A stretch of 64,000 nt of DNA from Linanthus parryae (Eukaryota > Streptophyta > Magnoliopsida > Ericales > Polemoniaceae). The stretch spans positions 73,440,127-73,504,126 of the forward strand of contig JALGPY010000006.1 in NCBI GenBank assembly GCA_023055425.1. The letters are read 5' to 3'. The translations under genes and the position numbers were made by a program. Below are positions 20,732 to 32,782 of the stretch, one piece after another. The notes beneath the pieces were generated by a model. That model was given only the letters and a program-made list of their open reading frames with translations, was not told where the DNA came from and searched no databases. Positions within the stretch are counted from its first letter, which is position 1, and every line of letters starts with the position of its first letter.

Positions 20732-21555
20732 AGCTCTATTAAGTGCAACTTTTACCCTTAATTGTGTTCCATTGAAATTAGTCATGAAGACTCCATATGA
20801 GATATGGACTGTCAGGCATCCCATAGTGTCTTTTATGAATATTTGGGGTTGCGATGTTTATGTAAAACGTTTACTGTCAGAAAAGCTCGGGCCCAAGTTG
20901 GATAAGTGTAAGTTTGTGGGATATCCTAAGGAAATTAAAAAATATTATCTCTACAATCCAATCGAGAACAAAGTGTTTGTTGCTCTGACGGGTGTGTTTC
21001 TAGAAAGAGAGTTTGTCTCTAAAGAAGCCAGTGGGAGGACTGTAGAACTTGAAAAATTTCAATAACCATAAAACACTGATCCTACAATGGAATATGAGAA
21101 GGAACCACAAGATGTTGTGGAGCAGCCTGCTCATGTAACACAAGAACTTCGTAGGTCGAGTAGGGTACGTCAGGAGCTAGAGAGGTATGGACTTCTCATG
21201 ACTGAGCCCAGTGACGTATTACTCATGGATGATGAGCCCACTACCTATAGAGAGTCCATGAAAGGTCCAGAATCTCAAAAGTGTCTTGACACCATGAGAT
21301 CCGAAATGGAATCAATGTATACCAACAAAGTGTGGACTTTGGTGGAACCACCCCAAGGGGCTCGTCCCATAGGGTGCAAGTGGGTCTTCAAGAGGAAGAC
21401 CGACATGGATGGTAATGTGATTACCTATAAGGGATGATTGGTGGCAAAAAATTCAGACAGATTCATGGTATTGACAATGATGAAACCTTTTCCCCAGTCG
21501 CGATGACCTATTCCATTCGCATCTTACTTGCTATTGCAGCTTATCACGACTATGG
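20732..21555 (+). pseudogene. Copia integrase C-terminus and RT N-terminus fragment (element A)
   Basis: The plus frame gives ALLSATFTLNCVPLK, KTPYEIWTVRHP, SFMNIWGCDVYVKRL and GVFLEREFVSKEASGRTVEL (integrase C-terminal part), a stop at 21063, then ELRRSSRVRQE, SEMESMYTNKVWTLVEPP, PIGCKWVFKRKTDMDGN (start of RT) with a stop at 21435. Near 21545 (ctatgga) it fuses directly to the middle of an LTR. Closely related to element B (25880-26640), so it comes from the same family. Confidence 0.85.
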
Positions 21556-22344
21556 AGTGGATATACGAATGTGAATATTATGTCTCGTGTCCAATCCGGA
21601 TATGGACAAAGGGATAATGCAATATGTGATATTGGGCACAAGGTTTGTCGGGATCACTAACTTATTTCTATTAGTTGGGTGGCATGGATGTGTTGCTAGA
21701 TACCGCTCCATGTTAGTAATAAATTACTACCAACTACATAGAACCTATGGGGTCACACGCCTATTAGGGTTGAACTAGATTTGGAATTAATTAATATGAT
21801 AAATTAATTAGAAGGATCACGTTGCAACACCTTGCAAACTTAGTGGGGCTAATATGCAAGGAAGGGACTAATCCAAGTTCATGTTGGATTAGGAAGGGCC
21901 TTTATGTAGTTAACAAGGAGTTGTTGGACTATATAAAGGATGATCCTAGCTTCCTTCCCACAACTAATTCTCATAACATAAGTGAGTGGAATAGAAAGCA
22001 AGAGAGAGAGCAAGACAACAAGCGGCCGAAGCCCCTTGCCGTCCACCCCTACCCGTCGGCCACAAAGAGAGGCCGAACCCTCTCTTTGTTCTTCGTTGTG
22101 AGATTCCTTCTTTCTCTTCCTCTGGTCCAAGCTAGCACTAGGAGAAGGAAGATTCTAGATCTCAACTCTAGGCGTGGATCAACTGTAGAGACGAAGACAC
22201 TATTCTTCGTGTGATCTTTCGAACCAAAAGGTACACATCTTCTATGCTCTTATCATGTTATGATTTTCTCTTTATGTGATCCTCGGTGGGCTTTGAGTAG
22301 GAATTTTCGTTATTCCGCTGCGTAACCTACGTCAAAACCCAACA
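21556..22344 (+). repeat. partial 5' LTR of Copia element B
   Basis: Matches 28545-29329 of the 3' LTR and ends TCAAAACCCAACA just before the PBS. About 600 bp of the LTR's start are missing. Visible divergence from the 3' LTR is several percent, so the insertion is older than the one at 43535. Confidence 0.85.
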
Positions 22345-22345
22345 G

Positions 22346-22357
22346 TGGTATCAGAGC
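22346..22357 (+). promoter_or_regulatory. primer binding site of Copia element B
   Basis: GTGGTATCAGAGCC follows the LTR, containing TGGTATCAGAGC, complementary to initiator tRNA-Met. Confidence 0.85.
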
Positions 22358-23987
22358 CACAGGTCGTAGTGCATAACATGATTCTATGTGTTACGATTTC
22401 AGTTTATACACCGTTATATTCATATTACGCAAACTGAAATTAATTTGCATAGTACATGCAAATTGAATTTGGTTCAATATAAATAAGATCCAACTTAACG
22501 TTGGATGTGTAAATTGATGAGTTTAATCACACAGGATGTGAATAATTGGGTTCTTGAAAATTAGGGTTCATGGGCACATAATTGAAAAAGAGGGTTTTCA
22601 ATTATGGAAACAATTATATGGAAACAACCAAGCTTGGGCAACAAGTAAGGAAGGGGATGGAAACTAAGGCCGAAACCCTAGCTGATGCCCCCTCTTCCTT
22701 GCGCGCCAAGCAAGGCCGAGGGTCACCTAGGGGCTGCCAGCCTAGGTCTAGCCCAAGGCGGCGTACGGCGGTCCATAGGGGTTCGGCCTATGCCTAGGTT
22801 CGACCCCTTGGACCGTTGTAACCCTAATTACCCAAATTCAACTAAAATTGAACAAGCTCGTTAAAAAATGGTTTTAACTGTATTATGTACTTTGTTTCAG
22901 GGTGGATGGATATGGCCTAGATTGTGGATGTTTTTGTTTGTTGTGGTTTGGTTTACGACCTGCGAGCTGATCAAATTAATATGTAATGGTTAGTTAATTT
23001 TTACGGCCTGCGAGCTGATCATCTTCCTCAACATGTGAGACTTTATTTATTTATTTATTTATTTATTCTAGATGTTAGGCTAGAAATAGAAATATTTAGA
23101 TGATAGCCAAGAGCATGGAGGAGATGACCAGAGAACGAAGAAGCCAAAAAGATGATGAAGACTCCCAACCTTAGGCGCGCGGCTATGGTGGAGCACACGG
23201 AGATGAGCTTGTCACTTTAGGGAAAATAGATAATATCATTGACTTGGTAATATCTTAGTCTAGGGGCCATATCCATGCCGCGTTAATTTTTCTTTTGTAG
23301 ATGTTTATTATTTATGTCCTGTTATTTATTTTGTGTGTATGGTGATACTAGCAAAACGTTAACAAGATAATAATAAACAAAGATGGTCTTTTATTGTGGA
23401 TTGCCCAATCAAAATAAGTAATTCATGTTGATGGGATCAACCAAACGAATAATGACCATTAAATCCTTCAAATAGGATATTGTTTTTTGCCTTCTCTTGC
23501 TTAAACACCCTTCATGATTAGGGTCTATTAAATTCGGGCTTGCCAAAGCAAGGAGACTTTAATTCACCATGATGTGTTGCGGACTACACAAGCAAGTAAT
23601 GTTTATGTTGAAGCAAGAGGTTGGACGTAGCTAGGGAGGATCAATTGGATTGATAAACCTAGAGGCATGACAATTAGGCGTTATCTATAGGATAAAGAAT
23701 AATAAGTTATTCACCTAATTGGAACAAGAGTTGCATGGGATGCAATTGGAATGGTTCCCACCTAAATAACTAATTCTTGGGTGACTTTCCAAAGCAAGCT
23801 CATGAAGAAGTGAAATATGAATCTTGGACATACTAGAAAATATACATGATATTTTTCGCATTAATGGTGAGGGCTATTAATCCGAGAAAAATAGTGGGAG
23901 CTATATTTAATGATCTAGTCATTATTGAATATAGTTAGATTGTTCAAAACACTAAAATTGCATATTTCTCGTTTTGTAGAATTCCAA
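22358..23987 (+). other. long untranslated leader of Copia element B
   Basis: About 1.6 kb without a credible coding frame between PBS and gag ATG. Parts (for example 23176-23300) match, in inverse orientation, the same region of the related element (near 49210-49330). It includes TTTATTTATTTATTTATTTATT at 23042-23063 and several in-frame ATGs that lead nowhere. Confidence 0.6.
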
Positions 23988-24820
23988 ATGGCGAACAATC
24001 ACGCATCAACTTCATCCCTGCCATCTGTCCTTGAGAAGCAAAAACGGTCTGGAACGAATTTCCTTGACTGGTACAGAAACTTAAGGATTGTCCTTAAGCA
24101 AGAAAAGAAGTTGTACGTCTTGGGCACCTAATTCCAGGCCCACCCCAGAATGAGTTCGTTCTAGATGATGTAAGGGCACGTCAGAAACATATAGATGATT
24201 CTAATGATGTGACTTGCCTCATGCTCTGCACCATGACCTCTGAGCTTCAGAAGCAACACGAGAATATGGAGGCCTATGATATGATCATACACTTGAAACA
24301 ATTGTTTCAGGAACAGGCAAGGCATGAGCGGTATGAGGTGTCCAAAGCACTGTCAAGAGTAGTCTTGCAGAACGGAATCCACTTGGGCTTCATGAACTCT
24401 GAATGATTGGGTACATTGAGAACCTCACGAGTCTGGGGTTCCCACTCGGCCATGAGTTGGCTACTGATATTGTCTTGCAATCGTTGCTAGGCAGTTATAA
24501 CCAGTTCATCATGAACTATTACATGAACGAGATCAGTAAGACTCTGCCAGACTTGTTGAACATGCTGAAGACAGCTGAACATAGCATCAACAAAGGCAAG
24601 GGCAAAGCCATAATGATGGTGCATAAAAGGAAGGGCAAATGATTTGCCTCTACTTCCAAAGGAAAGCGCAAGAAAGTTGAAAAATCCAAGGAAACCCTAA
24701 TGCCTAGTGGGGGCGTGGCTAAAGGTGAATGTCACTACTGTAGCCAGTCGGGTAACTGGAGGAGGAATTGCCCTAAATATCTGGAGGATAAGAAGCTTGG
24801 AATAGTGATTACACAACCAC
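23988..24820 (+). pseudogene. Copia gag (element B)
   Basis: The ATG at 23988 (MANNHASTSSLP) begins the frame. The recognisable gag pieces are NFLDWYRNLRIVLKQEKKLY, MTSELQKQHENMEAYDMI and LGFPLGHELATDIVLQSLLG, SYNQFIMNYYMNE. Frame changes occur near 24130-24200 and 24405, and a TGA at 24640. The zinc knuckle at 24730-24774 reads CHYCSQSGNWRRNC: the His of the CX2CX4HX4C motif is Asn, so zinc binding would be lost. Confidence 0.85.
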
Positions 24821-24839
24821 CAAGTATTTTTTTATAGAC

Positions 24840-25990
24840 GTCAATCTTTCTATTACTTCATCTTGGGTATTGGATACTAGATGTGGATCTCACATTTGTC
24901 GAAATGTGCATGATTTGAAAAGATGTAGAAGATTGGCTAAAGGGGAGACAGATCTGCATGTCGGGAATGGAACAAGAGTTGTTGCATTAGCTGTAGGCGT
25001 TTATGAACTATCTTTTCCTTCTAGAATTATTTTAGAATTAGACAATTGCTTTGATGTGCCTGCTATGAGCAGAAACATTATTTCCATTTCTTGTTTGGAC
25101 GAGAAGGGTTTTTCTATTTCAATAAAGGACAAGTGTTGCTCCATTTATTTTGATAGTATTCACTATTGTAGTGCGCACTTGTCTAATGGATTGTATATCC
25201 TTGATCTAAATAATCCCATCTATAACATAAATACTAAAAGGATTAAAACTAATGATTTAAATCCTACATATCTTTGGCACTGTCGTTTAGGCCATATGAA
25301 TGAGAAAATTATATCTAGACTCCATAAGGATGGACTTCTAGACTCATTTGCTTTGGAACCATATGAGACATGCGAATCTTGTTTATTAGGAAAATTGACA
25401 AAGTCCCCTTTCAATAAGAAAGGTGAGAGGACTAGTGAGTTACTAGCACTCATACATACCGATGTATGTGGGCCGTTCCCCACGCCTGCCAGAGGTGGTT
25501 ACAACTACTTCATTACGTTTACTGATGATTTCAGTAGATATGGATTTGTATACCTTCTGAAGACCAAATCTGAATCCTTCGAATTGTTCAAAGAATTCAA
25601 GAATGAAGTAGAGAAGCAACTTGCTAAAAGTATTCAGGCTTTACGATCGGATCGTGGAGGAGAATACTTGAGCCAAGAGTTTGATGAATATATTAGAGAG
25701 TGTGGGATACTATCCCATCTCACTCCACCCGGAATGCCTCAATGGAGTGGCGTGTCCGAGAGGATGAATCACACACTATTGAATATGGTGCGATCTATGG
25801 TGTCTCAAACGGATCTTCCAATATCATTTTGGACATGCTCTAATGACGGAATCTTTTACCATTAACCGTGTTCCATCCAAATCAGTCATGAAGACACCAT
25901 AAGAGATATGGACTGGGAAGCGTCCCATAGTGTCGTTTATGAAGATTTGGGGTTGCGATGTTTATGTAAAGCGTCTACAAACAGACAAGC
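24840..25990 (+). pseudogene. Copia protease and integrase (element B)
   Basis: The open frame 24870-25865 starts in the protease (VLDTRCGSHIC): the active-site Asp is kept but the following Thr-Gly is Thr-Arg. The GAG-pre-integrase zinc segment (LWHCRLGHMNEKIISRLH ... CESCLLGKLTKSPF) and the core follow, with Asp in IHTDVCGPF, Asp in RSDRGGEYL and Glu in GVSERMNHTLL. The frame is lost after PISFW at about 25835; the C-terminal part (INRVPSKSVMKTP, SFMKIWGCDVYVKRL) continues in another frame with stops to about 26000. Confidence 0.9.
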
Positions 25991-26039
25991 GCGGGCGCGG
26001 ATAAATGTAAATTTGTAGGATATCCTAAGGAAACGAAAG

Positions 26040-27903
26040 GATATTATTTATACAATCCCACCGAGAACAAAGTGTTTGTAGCTCGGACCGGCGTGTTTCT
26101 AGAAAGAGAGTTTGTCTCGAAAGAAGCAAGTGGGAGGACTGTAGAACTTGAAGAAATTCAAGAACCACAGATCACCGAACCAATGATGGAACATGAACAG
26201 GAACCGCAAGGTGTTGTGGAAGAACCTGTTCAGGTTACACCGGAACTCCGTAGGTCAGGAAGGGTACGTCCTGAGCCAGAGAGATACGGACTTCTCGTGA
26301 CTGAGCCCGATGACCTACCACTCATGGATGGTGAGCCTGCAATCTACGGGGAGGCCATGAAAGGCCCAGACTCCAAGAAGTGGCTAGAAGCCATGAGATC
26401 CGAAATGGATTCCATGTACACCAACAAAGTATGGACTTTGGTGGAACCATCTAAAGGGGGTCGGCCCATAGGGTGCAATTGGGTCTTCAAGAAGAAGACC
26501 GACATGGATGGCAAGGTAGTTGCCTACAAGGGGCGATTGGTGGCTAAAGGGTATAGACAGATTCATGGTATTGACTATGATGAGACCTCTTCACCAGTTG
26601 CCATGACTAAATCCATTCGAATCCTGCTTGCTATTGCATCATACTATGACTATGAGGTTTGGTAAATGGATGTCAAAACAGCATTCCTTTATGGGAACCT
26701 CCTCGAGGACGTGTACATGACACAACCGGAGGGTTTTGAAGATCCAGAGAATGCCAATAAATTATGTAAGTTGCAATGGTCCATTTATGGATTGAAGCAA
26801 GCTTCTAGGAGGTTGAATTGACGTTTTGATGACGCAGTCAAAGAGTTTGGCTTCATCAAGAACGCAGATGAACCCTGTGTTTACAAGAAGGTTAGTGGGA
26901 GCTGTGTAGTGTTTCTGGTCATGTATGTGGATGACATACTAATCGTTGGAAACAATATTCCTACTTTGCAATCTGTTAAAGATTGGCTAGGAAAGTGTTT
27001 CGCAATGAAGGACTTAGGAGATGCAGCCTATATACTTGGTATAAAGATCTATAGGGATAGATCTAGAAAGCTGCTCGGCCTAAGTCAAAGTACATATATA
27101 GTCAAGGTGTTAAAGAGGTTCAACATGCAAGATTCCAAGAAGGTATTCTTGCCCATTTCGCATGGAGTCACTCATTCTAAGACTGATTGTCCTTCCAATG
27201 AGATTGAGAAGGACCGCATGAGTAGGATACCCTATGCTCCGGCCATAGGATCCATCATGTACGCCATGTTGTGTACTAGAACAGACGTATCATACGCGTT
27301 GAGTATGGTGAGAAGATATCAGTCCAATCCAGGAGAGAGTCATTGGATTTCTGTCAAGAACATCCTAAAGTACTTAAGAAGAACTAAGGATGCGTTCTTG
27401 ATATTTGGAGGTAAAAAAGAGCTAAGTGTAATTGGTTACACTCATGCAAGCTTCCAAAACGACAAATATGACTACACATCGCAGTCAGGATACGTGTTTT
27501 TCCTGAATGGAGGAGCTGTGAGCTGGAAGAGTTCCAAGCAAGGGACAGTTGCTGATTCTAAAACTGAAGCTGAGTACATTGCTGCTGCAGAAGCAGCAAA
27601 AGAGGCAATTTGGATAAAGAAGTTTATCACTGAGCTCGGTGTGGTCCCTAGCATCGTGGATCCCATAGAGTTATATTGTGCCAACTCCAGAGCGATCGCA
27701 CAAACCAAGGAACCACGATCACACCAGAACTCGAAGCATGTACTTAGGAGATTCCATCTTATTTGTGATATGATCGACTGAGGAGATGTGAAGATGTGCA
27801 AGATTCGAACGGATGACAATATTTCAGATCCACTCACAAAGCCACTTGCGCAGCTAAAGCATGAAGGGAATGCTAGATCTATAGATGCACCAGATTGGCT
27901 CTA
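26040..27903 (+). pseudogene. Copia reverse transcriptase and RNase H (element B)
   Basis: Frame 26072-26665 covers the integrase tail and RT start (SEMDSMYTNKVWTLVEP, WVFKKKTDMDGKVVAYKGR, ARLVAKGY-like). A TAA stands where the family has Gln in [12 protein letters not shown], then a second stop at 26819. The frame 26909-27781 carries the catalytic YVDDILIVGNN, LGIKIYRDRSRKLLGLSQ, and the RNase H motifs (GYTHASF, ADSKTEAEYIAAAEAAKEA, HQNSKHV). A TGA at 27779 precedes the terminal segment DNISDPLTKPL. Only three nonsense changes interrupt this stretch. Confidence 0.9.
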
Positions 27904-27907
27904 GTGC

Positions 27908-27918
27908 AAGTGGGAGAC
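27908..27918 (+). promoter_or_regulatory. polypurine tract of Copia element B
   Basis: AAGTGGGAGAC directly precedes the LTR start at 27919. The same sequence precedes the 3' LTR of the element at 43535 in the opposite orientation. Confidence 0.85.
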
Positions 27919-29329
27919 TGTTGGAATAGGTTCCCTAGAGGTAATCTATATTTAGTATGAACATTGTTTTGGCTAGAATATTCATTTATTATTTATTATA
28001 ATATTTAATATAAGGAAGTCCTTAAATACGATGTGTTGTTTATCTTAAATATCCCTAGTCCATTATATTGGTTAATAGGAAAATCAAATATAGACTAGTA
28101 TGTGTGTAGATTGATATGGAGATATCAAGTCTAACACATGGGTATGCATTAGGAGTAATGGCATACTGGATTGACCCACGAAGAGAATGATACATTAGAT
28201 TATGTTAAAGTCACAATCGCTTCTCGTAGTGCCAATTATATTGTAATCCTTAGACATGAAGTCACTAGATACTCTAGTTGTGAAATATCATACTTTGATG
28301 TTATCCAAGGTTGTGCCTTAACTGGGCAACTATAAAGATAGCTATCGGGCATGATAAGCAAGCTTGGAGATCGTGGTGATGTAAAGATGATTTGTCCCTC
28401 CCACATAATTGGAGCAAATATCCATGGCCACTCGAGGGGTGGTGCTTATTGAATGTCTTGCCAGACTCAAATAAATCAATATGGAGATATTGATGTTATC
28501 TGCTTGCATAAGTATATTCCGAGGATCGAGAAACTATGGATTGGATATACGAGTGTGACTATTATGTCTCGTGTCCAATCCGGATATAGAGACAAAGGGA
28601 AAATGCAATACGTGATATCGGGCACAAGGTTTGTCGGGATCACTGACTTATTTCTATTAGTTGGGTGGCATGGATGTGTTGCTAGACACTGCTCCATGTC
28701 AGTAACAAGTTACTACCAACTAAGTAGAACCTATGGGGTCACACGCCTAATAGGGTTGAACTAGGTTTGGAATTAATTAATATGATTAATTAATTAGAAG
28801 GATCACTTTGCAACACCTTGCAAACTTAGTAGGACTAATATTCAAGGAAGGGACTAATCCAAGTTCATGTTGGATTAGGAAGGGCCTTTATATAGTTAAC
28901 AAGGAGTTGTTGGACTATATAAACGATTCTCCTAGCTTCCTTCCCACAATTAATTCTCATAACATAAGTGAGTGAGAGAGAAAGCAAGAGAGAGAGCAAG
29001 ACAACAAGAGGCCGAAGCCCCTTGCCGTCCGCCCCTACCCGTCGGTCACAAAGATAGGTCGAACCCTCTCTTTGTTCTTCGTTGTGTGATTCCTTCTTCC
29101 TCTTCCTCTGGTCCAAGCTAGCACCAGTAGAAGGAAGATCTAGATCTCAACTGTAGGCGTGGATCAACCGTAGAGACGAAGACACTATTATTCGTGTGAT
29201 CTCCCGAACCAAAAGGTACACATCTTCTATGCTCTTATCATGTTATGATTGTCTCTTCCTGTGATCCTTGGTGGGCTTTGAGTAGGAATTTTTGTTATTC
29301 CGTTGTGTAACCTATGTCAAAACCCAACA
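27919..29329 (+). repeat. 3' LTR of Copia element B (1411 bp)
   Basis: Starts TGTTGGAATAGG and ends AAACCCAACA. A TATA box TATATAAA lies at 28916-28923. Structurally parallel to the LTRs at 43535 and 50348. Confidence 0.9.
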
Positions 29330-30152
29330 CATGTCGTCCTCCAAACACAACATGATCGTTGTGTGCGCTCTTTCCTCCATCGTCTTAAACTCCTTGGTGG
29401 TTGTAGATGCCTCATCTTTATCTTCCGCCAATGGCAACCATAGGCCTTGCGGCTTCAACAAAGCACGTACATTGATTTGCCATAAGTTGAAGCTGTTTCT
29501 CCCCATGAACTTGTCGATCTTGGTCATCCCCCCGGTCATCTTCTCTACAGCTCCTATTCCAGATCCGTAACCCTCAAACGTGTACGCCACCTTGATCGTG
29601 AAACCCTAGCTTCGAATTTTACGGAATTGTGAAATTGATGCCCTTAGCTCCACCTTGATCTTGGAACACCAAAAATATGCTCTGATACCAGTTTGTTATG
29701 ACCTGGAACGAGCTTAGAGAACGATGAATATGACGATAATAAGAACACCCGATATAATGTGGTTCACTAGCACGGTAGTAGCTACCTCCACGACCCGAAA
29801 TTCCTTATTTATTAGAGAGAAACACCACTAGATACAACCGACACAAAGTAAAGCACGACCTATAGCCTTTATATAGGTCTATTAAATAGCTTGTGCCCAA
29901 AGAAATACCAAATCGAGCTAGAATCAACAAGGAAACAACTTTTGGCCGCCTCTAGGGCCTGTTCGCACGAAGACAGATTGTCTTCGCACGAAGCACTTCG
30001 TACGAGGACATCGTGTCGTCGCACGAACAGTCTGCTACCACTGCTTGTTCTCTTCGTCTCTAGCTCCTCCGTTTTGTCAGTTTCTTTGTCCCGCTTCGTC
30101 AGCAATTCCTCGCCAAGCCCAAGTCCATTCGAGGCGCCCTTGATTCCTAACA
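29330..30152 (-). mobile_element. 5' end of another Copia element (LTR, PBS, gag start)
   Basis: On the minus strand an LTR (30152-29694, 459 bp, TGTTAGGAATC...GGTCATAACA) is followed by a PBS (29690-29679, TGGTATCAGAGC) and a gag start at 29570-29330 (KIDKFMGRNSFNLWQINVRA, MLCLEDDM), which resembles Tnt1-type gag. The gag is cut at 29330 by the 3' LTR of element B; the rest is not seen in the window. Confidence 0.8.
29694..30152 (-). repeat. 459-bp Copia LTR
   Basis: TG...CA termini on the minus strand, immediately followed by the PBS. A TATATAAAGGC motif lies at plus 29868-29878 on the minus strand, a probable promoter. Confidence 0.75.
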
Positions 30153-30174
30153 TAAGAAAATAAACACAGACTAA

Positions 30175-31000
30175 GGCTCCGTTTGGTTGGTGGTAAAAAC
30201 AATTTCATGTAAAATGTTTTCCCTTGCTTTGGTGTTTGGTGCTGCTTGGTTGGTCGTAAAATATTTTCTTACAAAATGTTTTCCCTCAAATGACGTAAAA
30301 TAATTTACACATTTAAATCCGTAAGCAATTTTTCAGAGAGTGAAGGAGCACAAAATAACTCATAATAACACCCCACCACCAATAACCACCACTACCACCT
30401 ACTCCCACCACGACCATTGGCGGACATTGAGAGAGGGGGCGGGGACCACGGCCCCGCCAAGGATTTGTATTTATGTTACCCCAATCAAGATTTAGGTATT
30501 TTCAAAATATTATTTAGTGTTCGCCCCCTAGAAATTAAAATCAATTCAACTCGTCCTTGAAATTTTAGAGGTGCATGTTTATCCACGTTAAATATGTATA
30601 TATGTAGCCTTATATAATTTGATTTATTTCGACTTTACAAAAAAATAACATTTTTTCATTGCAATTACATGATAATACTAATTACTAGTATATTGTCTTT
30701 TCAAATTTAATAATAAACTCATACAATGAATGCGACTACATTCTAAATCCTTGCTTCTCTTCATAAGTTAGCCCCAACTGGACCAGATTCCTGCGTCCGC
30801 CAGTGACCACGACCCATCACCGCCACCCACCTTCACCGCCATTCTTGCTTCTCTACATCACTGCCACTGTCATCACGGTTCACCGCATGTGTCAACCAAA
30901 CACGAGAAAATAATTGCAGGGATAACTTTTTCACACAAAATATTTTACTTGTAGAATATTTTCCCTTGTAAAACATTTTATCGCGGACCAAAAGGATAAA
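30175..31000. mobile_element. possible DNA-transposon remnant with diverged inverted ends
   Basis: The left end (gctccgtttggttggtggtaaaa ... aaaatgttttccctt) and the inverse of the right end (ttttggtccgcgataaaatg ... aagggaaaatatt) are similar in word order but not identical. No coding frame or clear target duplication was found. It contains the smaller element at 30416-30805. 31001-31430 shows nothing recognisable. Confidence 0.3.
30416..30805. mobile_element. 390-bp MITE with 9-bp target duplication
   Basis: The insert is flanked by ACCACGACC at 30407-30415 and 30806-30814. Its ends are short inverted repeats (ATTGGCGGACATTG against CACTGGCGGACGCAG on the other strand). A 9-bp duplication fits a Mutator-like element; if the outer A is chance, an 8-bp duplication would fit hAT. 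No coding frame. Confidence 0.65.
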
Positions 31001-31609
31001 TAGTTCTCTGTTCCAATCCAAGAAAATCAATACCTTGCATCATCTCTACTGGAAATCTCATGCCCAACTTTGGTTTCTATCACAAAATCGATCTCACCCC
31101 ACAGCTGTTTCTGAGCATGAAAGCCGCAACATGACACTATCGCATCATTCTCATCAAGTTTCTTATCCTTGAAACAACGACCTTGGCAAATATAGCCATA
31201 GCATTCAATGTTCAAGCAATGGAAAACATTTCATACGAGAGCAACCCGATTTTATCAAGCTGCTTCGGTACGACTAGCCTCATTTACTTCGTCTGGTGTC
31301 TACCCAAACAACATGGATAAGATCGATTTCGTAGCATCATGTAGTGGAAAGTAAATCAGCTCTATACGATATGCATGACTGTACCCATATGCAAATCCAG
31401 TAATCTGTCACAGTTGGTGCTAAAGTGAAAAAATAAACAAACTAAGGATATATTTCATATTTTGTTAAGTTGAGTGGGGATATATTGCAATTTTTGTGGG
31501 GCTGAACTAAAGAAAACCTGACAAATTGAATATAAAATTGCAATTTTACAATGTTGAGTTGGGCTTCAGCCCACTTGTCTCCTTCTAGCTCTGCCCTTGC
31601 TCGGACGCC

Positions 31610-31619
31610 TATATTTAAG
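31610..31619 (+). promoter_or_regulatory. candidate TATA box of UGT gene 1
   Basis: TATATTTAAG lies 62 bp before the ATG at 31681, in the normal plant TATA-to-start range. The 31430-31600 stretch just upstream has repeat-like wording (ttgggcttcagccca) shared in style with the intron of the same gene. Confidence 0.45.
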
Positions 31620-32212
31620 GAAACTGGAATTTCATATATCCGTAGACAGAAAAAACCGAGAAGAAAATAATAGAAAAAAAATGGAAAATTGCAGTATGGT
31701 TGCAAATGACATGCCTCATGCAGTTTGCATGCCATTCCCAGCTCAAAGCCACATCAAGGCAATGCTGAAACTAGCCAAGCTCCTTCACCACAAAGGCTTT
31801 CACATAACTTTTGTCAACACAGAGCATAGCCAAAGGGGGTACACCCAAGCCGGTGGACTACACTCTGTTGTTGGGTTCCGCAACTTCAGGTTCGAAACAA
31901 TTTCAGATGGGCTTCCTCCAGTATTAGACAGCGACGAACCCCAAGACATTATTTCTCTCATTGGAGCCATAAGAAGGAACTTCTCAGAACCTTTCCGCAA
32001 ACTCCTTGCAAAACTCAATGGTGAAGCTGCTAATGACTCGAACTCTCCGCCCGTGACTTGCATCCTGGCTGATGCTGTGGCAGCTTTTGCTATAACCGCT
32101 GCTCAAGAACTCGGGATCCCTGTGGCTTCTTCTTGGTCATATGCTGCTTGTGCCTTCATGAGCTTTTGCCACTACCGCGATCTCCTGGATAAAGGTCTCG
32201 CCTCGATAAAAG

Positions 32213-32782
32213 GTGATACATTTAAGAGAAATTTTGACATGTAACTGGCATGCAATATATGTTCGTTGACTGTGGAATACATGTACTATGAGAACTGACA
32301 CAGATTTCCCACGCGCGGGGTAGTTTCAGCATTTTATGACAATGGGGGCTAAATATAAAAAAACAAAAATATAAGGGCAAATTTTAAAATTTGAAATATT
32401 GAGTTGGGGCTGCATTGCAACTAATGAGGCGACTAAACTGAAAAAACTTAACAAAATAAGGGCTAACTTTTAATTTTTTAAATTGAGTGGGAGCTATAGC
32501 CCCCACTAGTCTTCTAGTGGATCAGCCATTGCTTACGCAGTATATATAACAATTTAGATTTTACTGACATCGGGCACCAATAGTATTGATAACATCTATA
32601 TATTTTTGGCGCAATGTCAGTAAAATCAATGTTATGGAGGTCATTTATCAATTCTTACAGTGCAAGTATCGCACTGTCAACGAACATCTACTGCATGGGT
32701 GTTATATGTCAAAAGTTCTATTTAAAAATTTGATCTTGTTTTAAGACACAACAACGTCATTTCATTACTTATATTAATGCAG
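32213..32782 (+). other. intron 1 of UGT gene 1 with nested inverted-repeat MITEs
   Basis: Donor GTGATA at 32213, acceptor TTAATGCAG ending 32782; phase 1, the same position as in gene 2. Arms at 32247-32280 and 32667-32699 are inverted copies (27 of 34 positions pair by eye), so most of the intron is a MITE-like insert. Inside it, 32557-32570 and 32614-32627 form a perfect 14-bp inverted repeat. Gene 2's intron lacks this insert. Confidence 0.7.

Larger units (their letters stand above)
21556..29329 (+). mobile_element. Tnt1-like Copia retrotransposon (element B), 5' LTR truncated
   Basis: The order is partial 5' LTR (21556-22344), initiator-Met PBS, long leader, gag, protease, integrase, RT, RNase H, polypurine tract and full 3' LTR (27919-29329). 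All coding parts carry stops or frame changes. It is inserted in the gag of another Copia element (29330-30152). Its upstream target site is lost because the 5' LTR is joined to element A. The family is the same as the element at 43535-51787. Confidence 0.9.
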
